Source: Candidatus Poribacteria bacterium
Lineage (GTDB): Bacteria > Poribacteria > WGA-4E > GCA-2687025
Length of the DNA: 12,639 nt
Assembly: GCA_002687025.1 (NCBI GenBank)
Contig: NYZG01000186.1
Coordinates: forward strand, 1 to 12,639
Direction: 5' to 3'
The translations under genes and the position numbers were made by a program. The notes beneath the pieces are model-generated. The model saw only the letters and a list, made by a program, of their open reading frames with translations, did not search any database and was not told the origin of the DNA. Shown piece after piece: positions 6,234-12,639 of this stretch (the stretch's first letter is position 1; every line of letters begins with the position of its first letter).

Positions 6234-9035
6234 TCAGGCGACGTCGTAGACCTTCAGCAGTTCGTCGCCGTAGTGGTTGATGACCTTTACCGCGATCTTG
6301 CCGCTCGCGGGTGGGTCGAACGGGCGGCTTGTGGTCGCGTGGAGCGACTCCCACGCCTCCTCGTCGATCTCGGCGCGGAGCGTACGCTTCAGTTTCCCAT
6401 AGGGATCGCCGGCGCCGAGGAAGTAGGCGTGGCGGACGAAGAAGCTCTCCTCGTTGTAGTCCGTGTCGATGAACCAGCAGGCGATGTCGTCCGTGGAGCT
6501 GCTCCGAATCTGGCTCGTCGTCGGGTCGTACACGTCGAGGCCGCGGATCTCCACGATGACCTTCCCCGCGTCGTCCCTACTGATCTCGACATCCGGCTCG
6601 CCGAAGACCATGAACAGGTTGCCCATGTCGGTCTTCTTCAGCACCTCGTCGCCCATCGCGAGCGACATGTCCATCTTCGCCGGGAGAACGGTGAGGTTCC
6701 CGTAGCGACGCGTCTCCTCATCCACGTGCGCATCGAACGCGAAGCCGCACACGACTAGCACGTCGAAGCCGACGCCGCGGACGGCCTCCTTCGCCGCCTC
6801 CTTCACCTGCTCCGGGCCCACCGTGCCGTGTTCGGGGCCGATGGACACGGCCACGCGGCGATCCGTGCCGTCCGAGTCCGTGAATTCGCCCTCGGCGTGC
6901 AGCCACGCGCCCGCGTAGGAATCCAGGCGGCCGAACTCCAGCCGCTCGCCCTTCTTGGTGTTCGTGACGCCGGCCTTGCGCAAGTGGTCGATGACCGTCG
7001 TCGCGAACTGCGCCGGGCCTTCCTCGCGGTGTTCCGTCTCCGACGCGGGCCGCTCCTCGTCCGTGGACAACACCCGGTGAGGCGAGACGCTCTCGACGGT
7101 GAACGGCCCCGAGACGCGCACACGCTTCGGGTCCTCGTACGGCTTGTCGTAGAGAAGCTCGGTGTCGGAGTTGCGGGCGATGGAGTCATCTATCTCCTTC
7201 TGGCGCGCGCGGCAGGATTCCCACCACCTCGTCAGCAGGTCACGCGCTTCGGCTGACCACTCGGCCTCGGCCTCGCGTGGTACCTGCCACTCCTCCCAGG
7301 ACTCGCCGCGTAGACGGTTCAGGTCGGTGAGGATCGGCTCAAGCGTCACCTGCCATTGCTCGTGGATGACGTCGATTTCCTCGTTGTTGGCGATTGACGC
7401 CTGAGTGCGACGAGGGACACGCGCGTAGACGAACCCCTGCCGAATGTCGCCGGCCGTTCCACCATCGGCGATGCGGTGTCCGGTCGCCTGTGCTTCCGCA
7501 TGCACACCCTCCGGCGAATCGGAGAGCACGTAGTGCCTGTGCTGGGCGGCCATGATCCGTGCCCGTGCCAGAGCGAGGGCGACGCGACTGGTGTCGATCG
7601 TGATCCAGCGGCGTCCCCACCGCTCAGCGACGTGTGCGGTTGTACCGCTACCGCATGTAGGGTCCAAGACAAGGTCACCTGGGTCGGTCGTCATGAGGGT
7701 GCAGCGCTCCAGCACTGACTCCCCCGTCTGTACTGAATACAGCTTGCCCTGAGCGCGGCTCTGCACGCTGCCAGCTATGTCAAGCCAAGTGCTATTGATA
7801 GCTTGGACTGGGAAGTCATCGAAGTACCTAACGTAGCTCACCGTTCTTCCGGTCGGCTGCACGCGGCCGGCCCGAGCGACGCGTTCGAGTCCGCGTGGAT
7901 AATGGGCCTTCCAATGGCTGTTGGGCGGTGGGCGGTATGTTCGTCCCCGGAACTCGAATGGCGTGTCCTCAGCGGCACTGCCCTGGCCGGCCATGTCGCC
8001 GAGCCGAAACAGACGGGAGAGCGGTGGTGGGTGGACGTGTCCCGCGCGCTCGTCCCTCGAGACCGCGCGGCGCGAGCGGTCAGGCAGTTCCAGCTGATTG
8101 TATTTGCTGCGGTCGTCGTCCAAAACCGACGGCTTATCGACATACAGCTGGTGGTACTTGGCGCTGCGTCGATCCTTGGCGTACCAAAGAAGGTAGTCAC
8201 CCACGCGGCTGAGCAAGCTCGTGCTGAATCCACCAGTCGTGGCGTACGAGATCTGGCTCACGAAGTGTTCGCTGCCGAAAACCTCATCCAACAGGCATCG
8301 GACCAGGTGCGCGTTCTCGTCCCCGATCTGCACGAATACGCTGCCCGTGTCCGTCAACAGCTCTCGCGCGACAATCAGCCGATCCCGTAGGTAGCTGAGA
8401 TAGGAGTGGATGCCCAACTCCCACGTATCCCGAAACGCCTTCACCTGTTCCGGCTGTCGCGTCGTGTCCTGAGCCCGCCCATCCTGTACACGCGGCGTTC
8501 GCGTTGACACTTGCCAGTTTGAGCCAAACTTGATGCCATAGGGAGGGTCGATGTAGATCATCTGGACCTGACCCTTCAGCCCCTCTTTCTCCGCGAGCGA
8601 CGTCATCACCTGAAGGGAGTCGCCGAGGATCATCCGGTTCGCCCAGTTCTGCTCGTGCTGGTAGAAGTCCACGAGCTCGTCGAACTCGATGCCGTTGAAG
8701 TCGTCGAACAGCCCAGGCTGCTCGTCCGGGTCGGCCTGGCTGCTCTGCGTGCGCAGATCGTCTATAAGCACCTGCGGGTGGATCTTCTCCTGGATATAGA
8801 TCGGGACGGCGGGTACTTCCAGCGGATGCCGATCCTGCTCGTCCTTGCCCTTCCACACGAGCTGTGGGTCCAGCGACGGGTCGCGGGCATAGAGCAGTCC
8901 CGGATAGCTCACTGTGTCCGGCTCCGCCTCGTCGGTCGTGACGAAGTCGCGGAGCTCCTCGGTGGGGATGTTCGCCCGCTTGTCCTGGTGAGTTATCGAC
9001 TCTACCGACTTGGCGGCGCGTTTGCGTTTGGCCAT
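6234..9035 (-). CDS. mod: Type III-like DNA methyltransferase (Mod), 933 aa
   Basis: This is the predicted modification and specificity subunit of a type III-like restriction system, an S-adenosylmethionine-dependent amino-methyltransferase (adenine-N6 expected). Motif IV, YIDPPYGIKF (Asp163-Tyr166), comes before motif I, LDPTCGSGTT (457-466). This is the beta-class order used by type III Mod proteins. The variable target-recognition region lies between them (about 265-440). The N-terminal stretch THQDKRANIP (16-24) is also characteristic of this long subgroup. Classical Mod proteins such as EcoP15I are about 645 residues; here ~430 residues follow the motif I region, including RVRVSGPFTVESVSP and a GFDVLVVCGFAFDAHV strand-rich part with no function I can name. 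The start ATG 9035 is 32 bases after the DUF5615 stop with a weak SD (GGAG, 12 bases upstream). It is the last gene of the res-DUF5615-mod operon, unlike the mod-first order of classical systems. Confidence 0.9.
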   Translation of the reverse strand: MAKRKRAAKSVESITHQDKRANIPTEELRDFVTTDEAEPDTVSYPGLLYARDPSLDPQLVWKGKDEQDRHPLEVPAVPIYIQEKIHPQVLIDDLRTQSSQADPDEQPGLFDDFNGIEFDELVDFYQHEQNWANRMILGDSLQVMTSLAEKEGLKGQVQMIYIDPPYGIKFGSNWQVSTRTPRVQDGRAQDTTRQPEQVKAFRDTWELGIHSYLSYLRDRLIVARELLTDTGSVFVQIGDENAHLVRCLLDEVFGSEHFVSQISYATTGGFSTSLLSRVGDYLLWYAKDRRSAKYHQLYVDKPSVLDDDRSKYNQLELPDRSRRAVSRDERAGHVHPPPLSRLFRLGDMAGQGSAAEDTPFEFRGRTYRPPPNSHWKAHYPRGLERVARAGRVQPTGRTVSYVRYFDDFPVQAINSTWLDIAGSVQSRAQGKLYSVQTGESVLERCTLMTTDPGDLVLDPTCGSGTTAHVAERWGRRWITIDTSRVALALARARIMAAQHRHYVLSDSPEGVHAEAQATGHRIADGGTAGDIRQGFVYARVPRRTQASIANNEEIDVIHEQWQVTLEPILTDLNRLRGESWEEWQVPREAEAEWSAEARDLLTRWWESCRARQKEIDDSIARNSDTELLYDKPYEDPKRVRVSGPFTVESVSPHRVLSTDEERPASETEHREEGPAQFATTVIDHLRKAGVTNTKKGERLEFGRLDSYAGAWLHAEGEFTDSDGTDRRVAVSIGPEHGTVGPEQVKEAAKEAVRGVGFDVLVVCGFAFDAHVDEETRRYGNLTVLPAKMDMSLAMGDEVLKKTDMGNLFMVFGEPDVEISRDDAGKVIVEIRGLDVYDPTTSQIRSSSTDDIACWFIDTDYNEESFFVRHAYFLGAGDPYGKLKRTLRAEIDEEAWESLHATTSRPFDPPASGKIAVKVINHYGDELLKVYDVA

Positions 9036-9067
9036 GAGCGAACCTATCTCCGTGCGCTTGCGACGCC

Positions 9068-9415
9068 TCAGCCGGGGCGGTTCACGCGCAGCAGCTTGCC
9101 GTGCATCGGGGCGCCCTGCGCGATCTGCTGGTGGATCCGCTGCGCGAGGGCGCGGACATCGGCATCGACCGTGCAGACGATGATGCCCTCGTGAACGGCG
9201 TCCTGGTAGTGGAGGTCGATGAAGTCCGTGCGGTTGTAGGTAACCAGGACTCGCTGCTGGGACACGGCGAACTGAAGCACCTCGGCATCTGGCACGCTGC
9301 GGTTCGCCTGGCCCGCGTCCTGCGTTGTCAGCACGTCGTGTCCGAGTCGGCGCAACTCCTCTACGGCGGCGAGCGGGAAGTTCTCGTTGGCGTACAGCCG
9401 CGCCAAGTTACGCAT
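9068..9415 (-). CDS. DUF5615 PIN-like nuclease (toxin-like)
   Basis: This 115-residue protein matches the DUF5615 PIN-like family (Mut7-C type), thought to be metal-dependent RNases and often paired with a DUF433 protein in toxin-antitoxin-like loci. Features seen: YANENFP at 8-14 (usually an Asp-Glu-Asn start), the GHDVLT strand at 25-30, SVPDAEVL at 40-47, then VLVTYNRTDFIDLH at 56-69, and EGIIVCTVD near the end. The first motif carries Asn10 where many relatives have Asp; other acidic residues (Glu11, Asp43, Asp64) remain. ATG 9415 overlaps the res stop in an 8-base ATGCGTAA junction, so translation should be coupled to res. GAGAAGG abuts the ATG, too close for a normal SD. The usual DUF433 partner is not a separate gene: it is the C-terminal end of the upstream Res protein. 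Nuclease activity and toxicity are inferred from family only. Confidence 0.85.
   Translation of the reverse strand: MRNLARLYANENFPLAAVEELRRLGHDVLTTQDAGQANRSVPDAEVLQFAVSQQRVLVTYNRTDFIDLHYQDAVHEGIIVCTVDADVRALAQRIHQQIAQGAPMHGKLLRVNRPG
9408..9415 (-). other. 8-base stop/start overlap of res and DUF5615
   Basis: On the minus strand the junction ATGCGTAA contains the DUF5615 ATG (9415-9413) and the res TAA (9410-9408) in different frames. This is a classical arrangement for translational coupling, which would link production of the PIN-like nuclease to complete translation of the Res-DUF433 protein. Confidence 0.85.
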
Positions 9416-12400
9416 CCTTCTCGTTCGACCGTATCTCGCGGTCTATCTCCAGTCTATGCCCTACGTAATACGCAGACGCCGCGCTGATGTCGAGCGTGGA
9501 CAGACCCGGGTAGCTGCCAAGGATCTCGGCCTCGGTCATGTCCAGTTGCGCGCACCGGATGAGCGTCCAGACGGGAATCCGCGTGTCCCGCACGCGCGCG
9601 CTCCCGCCGCAGACCCCCTCGGTCCGGCGGATGCGCGGGGCCGCCTCGCTCGTAATCACGCCACGGATCGGGCCCATGGCGTCCCAGGGGTCTGAAATCT
9701 CGACAAAGGCCCATCTGCCGAACTGCCCGTGATTATTCACGGCGGGAACCCACAGGTTGCGCGCTGTGGCTACCTTGGCGGCCTTGTCCTTCCGCGCCTC
9801 GCCGGAGACCTCCACGATGAGATTCAGCAGGTCGGCGTGGCCGTCGTCCACGTGCAGGATGAAGTCCGGGATGTAGCTCCGTTCTTCGTTCTCCATCGTG
9901 TAAGGGATCGTGAAGCCGAGGCTGTGATTCTTGACGTAGTGGACGACCTCGTCCATGTCCTCCAGCGTCTGCGCCATCTTCTGTTCCCACGACTCCGTGT
10001 CCGCGACGACGTGAGATACATGGCACTTGTCTGCCCGCGTCGTGTACATGGGACGCGTCGTGTCGAAATCGACGTATCGCGTCGAGCCCACCGTGTCGTA
10101 GGGTCGCAGGATCGGGCGGAGCGCCTTCTCCCCTTCCGCCGAAGCCGCGATCGCCCGGTAGATGCGATCCGCCGCGTCGTGTGTGAGCTCCGCGAGCAGC
10201 AGCATCTGCGGGTACGCGTTGTCCTTGTAGGTCACGCACGATTCCATCCACTCACGCGCGATCCGAAGCGCTTGAGGGAAGAGCCACGGCTTGGGGTTCT
10301 TGTCGTCGTCGCGGAAATACGTGTCGCAGACGGTCTCCGCGAGCTTGAACGCGACCGTCTGCAGACGCTTGTCTTCCAGGCCATACATGCGGTGCTGCAT
10401 CGACTCGCCGATGATCGACGACGTGTCGGTTCGTGTCGGCGTCGTCTGTGGCGACACGACGAGCGTGGAATCGTCCGTGAAGTTCGCCGCGAGCCGTTCC
10501 GACGGCAGGTCGTACCTGTACCCGACCACGCGCGGGAAGTTGATCTCGCAGTCGACGCGCTCGTCTAATGCGCGGACGCGCGTCGGTATACGTGTAGGAG
10601 GAGGATCGGCGGAACCCGACGACGGGATGAACGAGAACGGGACGCCATACACTTCCGCGTACTCTGGAGCGAACCCGTCAAACTCCACCGTCCGTCCGTC
10701 TACGTCTACGGTGCGAGGCTCCGCAACATAGCTCATCCTGCGCAACCCTCGTCCGACCACCTGCTCGCACAGCAGTTGCGTGCCGAACGCCCGCACGCCG
10801 AGGATGTGCGTCACCGTGTTCGCGTCCCACCCCTCGGTGAGCATGGACACCGACACGACGCACCGGACATGCTCGCCCAGCTTGCCCGGCTTGCCGACTG
10901 TGTTCATCACCTCCCGGAGCAGATCCTCGTCCGTGAGGCTATCCGCGTCGCGGCCTGGGAAGCGCAGTCGATAGTCGTTCTTGAATTCCTCGATCTCGCG
11001 CGTCGCTATGCTCTTGAATTCACGGCTCATCGCCTCGCCGGATTCGAGCTGCTGGCTGTCGACGAGGATGGTGTTCGAGCGCGCGCGCCACGTGCCGTTC
11101 TCTTCGTTGCTGAAGATGTCGAGTTTGCCCGGCACTGCGGCCGACGAGCCGTCCGGCATGGGTCTCGCCCATCCGCCGACGTAGTCGTAGACCAGCTTTG
11201 AGACGTTCGTGTTGTTGCAGACGACGATGAACACGGGTGGAGTCGCGAGCGCTCCCGGCGTGCCTACCTCGGCCTCCCATTTGCGGTAGTAGGTCTCGTA
11301 GTTGCTGTATAGGCTCTGGAGGGCGCCCTCAAGCTCCGCCGGGAGGACCGGGTCGCCGTGCAGCGCGTCTGTCTTGCGCCCCTTTCTGGGCAGATCGTCG
11401 CGTATTCGAATCCAGAGATCACGGTAGGTAGGCTGCTCACCGACCATGGCGTCGTCGGCGACGGGGACTCGGGGCACTTTCACGATGCCCGACTCGATCG
11501 CGTCGATAAGTGAGAAGTCCGAGACTACCCACGGGAAGAGCGTGCCCTCGGGATAGCCGGAGCCGCGAAGAAAGAAGGGAGTCGCGGAGAGGTCGTACAC
11601 GGTTTTGACGCCGATTTTCCCCCTGACCGCTTCCAGGCCCGAGATCCAGACGCGCGCTTCCTCGTCCCGCTTCTGGGCTTCCTTCCGCTCGTCGCCCTTC
11701 AGTTTCTCGTCTTCGGCATCGGCCCGGCGTCGGTAGCAGTGATGCGCCTCGTCGTTGATGACGATGACGTTCCGCTTGCTGCCCAGTCCTCGACAGACGC
11801 GGCGTGCCATTTCGTCGGGAGACTCGCGAAACGGGCTCTCGCCGCCCTGCGACAGGATTGTCTTCGTGAGCTTCGCAGCGCTGGTTTTCTCCCGCGGCAG
11901 GAACGCGTGGAAGTTCGTGATGACGATCTTCGCCTGCCCAAGCGCGTCCCGCTGCTCGGACGGAACGATGTCGAGCGCGCGGTAGTAGTTGTCGGTGTCG
12001 TTCGGCAGCAGGACGCGGAGTCGGTCGCGTATCGTGATTCCGGGCGTGACGATGAGGAAGGCGTCGGAGAACCGCCGATCTCGCGTGTTCGCCTGCTTAT
12101 TCAGCACGTGCCACGCGATGAGCATCGCCATGACCGCTGTCTTCCCGGTACCGGTCGCCATCTTCGGCGCGATTCTGAACAGCTCCGGGTTCGCGTCGGC
12201 GTTCGCGTCACGCAGGAAGTTCTCGATCCAGGCGTCGCCCTGACGCCGCGCGGCCTCGGCGATGTATACGGCCGTCTCGATGGCCTCGATCTGACAGTAG
12301 AACAGCCGGCGTTCGCGTTGTGGGTGCGTCCAGTGCTCGATGAGGCGCTTCGTCGTTCGTGTGACGTCCGGGTATCCTCGCTGCCGCCAGTAATGAACGC

Positions 12401-12639
12401 GCTGTCGGATTTCGTTGACGTGTCGGTTCTCAGCAATGCGGTCCTGTGTCCACTCCGTGCCGAGTAGTTCGGCCTGCGCGCCCCGGCGTTTCTTGGCCTT
12501 GGGTATCGGCATGAAGTACGAGCTTCGGCGCCGGGATTCCTCGATTTCGTCCGTGATGCCGTCGTCCGAGAAGCGGAAATGGCGCTCCGGCGTTTCGAAC
12601 GGCGAGTTCAGGATCGGGTTCTCGATGACAGCCTGTCTC
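9408..12639 (-). CDS. res: Type III-like restriction helicase/nuclease (Res) with C-terminal DUF433, 5'-partial
   Basis: This is the predicted restriction subunit: an SF2 ATP-dependent translocase plus nuclease working with Mod. An ATG occurs at 12512, but the frame stays open to the window edge and the 42 extra codons read like the family's N-terminus (ENPILNSPFETPERHFRFSD, then DGITDEI, then RRRSSYF). So the true start lies outside and 1076 residues are visible. Numbered from the ATG at 12512: Walker A ATGTGKT (119-125), DEAH (254-257), YDLSATP (306-312), then SMLTEGWDANTV and QVVGRGLRR as motifs V/VI. A PD-(D/E)xK-like nuclease region follows: YIPDF (Pro882-Asp883) and LIVEVSGEARKDK (Glu901). 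The usual Lys after Glu is replaced by Ser. Residues ~958-1034 are a DUF433 domain: GVCGG, TRIPVW, a helix with EAEILGSYPGLS, then AYYVGH and EID. Classical Res is about 970 residues and lacks this domain. The stop overlaps the DUF5615 start by 8 bases. Confidence 0.9.
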   Translation of the reverse strand, partial: RQAVIENPILNSPFETPERHFRFSDDGITDEIEESRRRSSYFMPIPKAKKRRGAQAELLGTEWTQDRIAENRHVNEIRQRVHYWRQRGYPDVTRTTKRLIEHWTHPQRERRLFYCQIEAIETAVYIAEAARRQGDAWIENFLRDANADANPELFRIAPKMATGTGKTAVMAMLIAWHVLNKQANTRDRRFSDAFLIVTPGITIRDRLRVLLPNDTDNYYRALDIVPSEQRDALGQAKIVITNFHAFLPREKTSAAKLTKTILSQGGESPFRESPDEMARRVCRGLGSKRNVIVINDEAHHCYRRRADAEDEKLKGDERKEAQKRDEEARVWISGLEAVRGKIGVKTVYDLSATPFFLRGSGYPEGTLFPWVVSDFSLIDAIESGIVKVPRVPVADDAMVGEQPTYRDLWIRIRDDLPRKGRKTDALHGDPVLPAELEGALQSLYSNYETYYRKWEAEVGTPGALATPPVFIVVCNNTNVSKLVYDYVGGWARPMPDGSSAAVPGKLDIFSNEENGTWRARSNTILVDSQQLESGEAMSREFKSIATREIEEFKNDYRLRFPGRDADSLTDEDLLREVMNTVGKPGKLGEHVRCVVSVSMLTEGWDANTVTHILGVRAFGTQLLCEQVVGRGLRRMSYVAEPRTVDVDGRTVEFDGFAPEYAEVYGVPFSFIPSSGSADPPPTRIPTRVRALDERVDCEINFPRVVGYRYDLPSERLAANFTDDSTLVVSPQTTPTRTDTSSIIGESMQHRMYGLEDKRLQTVAFKLAETVCDTYFRDDDKNPKPWLFPQALRIAREWMESCVTYKDNAYPQMLLLAELTHDAADRIYRAIAASAEGEKALRPILRPYDTVGSTRYVDFDTTRPMYTTRADKCHVSHVVADTESWEQKMAQTLEDMDEVVHYVKNHSLGFTIPYTMENEERSYIPDFILHVDDGHADLLNLIVEVSGEARKDKAAKVATARNLWVPAVNNHGQFGRWAFVEISDPWDAMGPIRGVITSEAAPRIRRTEGVCGGSARVRDTRIPVWTLIRCAQLDMTEAEILGSYPGLSTLDISAASAYYVGHRLEIDREIRSNEKDA
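9411..9641 (-). other. DUF433 domain fused to Res C-terminus
   Basis: The last 77 sense codons of res encode a full-length DUF433-type domain, normally a free protein of about 70-90 residues related to antitoxin-like winged-helix DNA-binding proteins. Supporting motifs, in order: IRRTEGVCGGSARV, DTRIPVWTLI, MTEAEILGSYPGLS, DISAASAYYVGHRLEID. The join to the nuclease part (around WDAMGPIRGVITSE) is in frame with no stop and no sign of a frameshift. A free DUF433 protein could also be made from the in-frame ATG at 9677-9675, though its upstream context is only weakly SD-like. Confidence 0.75.

Noticed and set aside
6130..6354. Amidohydrolase start at ATG 6354
   Set aside because: It would add 75 low-complexity basic residues and overlap mod by about 120 bases. 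GTG 6129 has a good SD and places DIHTH at the N-terminus as expected.
12510..12512. ATG 12512 as the true res start
   Set aside because: The frame is open to the window edge, and the 42 residues before this Met match the typical N-terminal sequence of this Res subgroup, so it is an internal Met.
1..12639. CRISPR arrays, insertion sequences, tRNA or rRNA genes
   Set aside because: No direct-repeat/spacer pattern, transposase, terminal inverted repeats or cloverleaf-forming stretch was found on reading both strands.

Overview
This is a GC-rich bacterial window (roughly 60-65% G+C by eye). It is probably from an uncultured heterotroph of the kind seen in planctomycete, Poribacteria or Latescibacteria-like lineages. 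The hints are a cytoplasmic GH29 fucosidase, a secreted propeller/LamG protein and a scattered type III-like restriction-modification (R-M) locus. There is no rRNA or other lineage marker, so the placement is only a guess.

Left part (1-800): mostly non-coding. It holds one plausible 34-residue single-pass membrane peptide on the minus strand (339-443), an isolated AT-rich palindrome and a small hairpin. An alpha-L-fucosidase gene (GH29) then runs on the plus strand (800-2188). It meets, tail to tail with an 8-bp overlap, a minus-strand array transcribed from 6129 down to 2181. That array encodes an amidohydrolase-2 metal hydrolase, a secreted beta-propeller plus LamG protein, and an APH/choline-kinase-like small-molecule kinase. 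The spacings are tight (28 and 3 bases) with good Shine-Dalgarno (SD) sequences, so these three look like one operon, possibly with its own promoter at about 6165-6193.

Right part (6234-12639): a minus-strand R-M operon in the order res, DUF5615, mod. Res is a type III-like restriction helicase/nuclease. Its reading frame continues past the window edge, so the gene is 5'-partial. Its last ~77 residues are a DUF433 domain, the family usually encoded as a small separate antitoxin-like protein. The next gene overlaps the res stop by 8 bases and encodes a DUF5615 PIN-like nuclease, the usual partner of DUF433. The third gene is a 933-residue beta-class DNA methyltransferase with an unusually long C-terminal half.

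The main point of interest is that a DUF433/DUF5615 toxin-antitoxin-like pair appears built into a type III-like R-M operon, with the antitoxin-like half fused covalently to the restriction subunit. A reasonable hypothesis is a back-up nuclease or addiction module tied to the integrity of Res, loosely like PrrC anticodon nuclease being held by a type I R-M complex. That role is inferred, not shown by the sequence.
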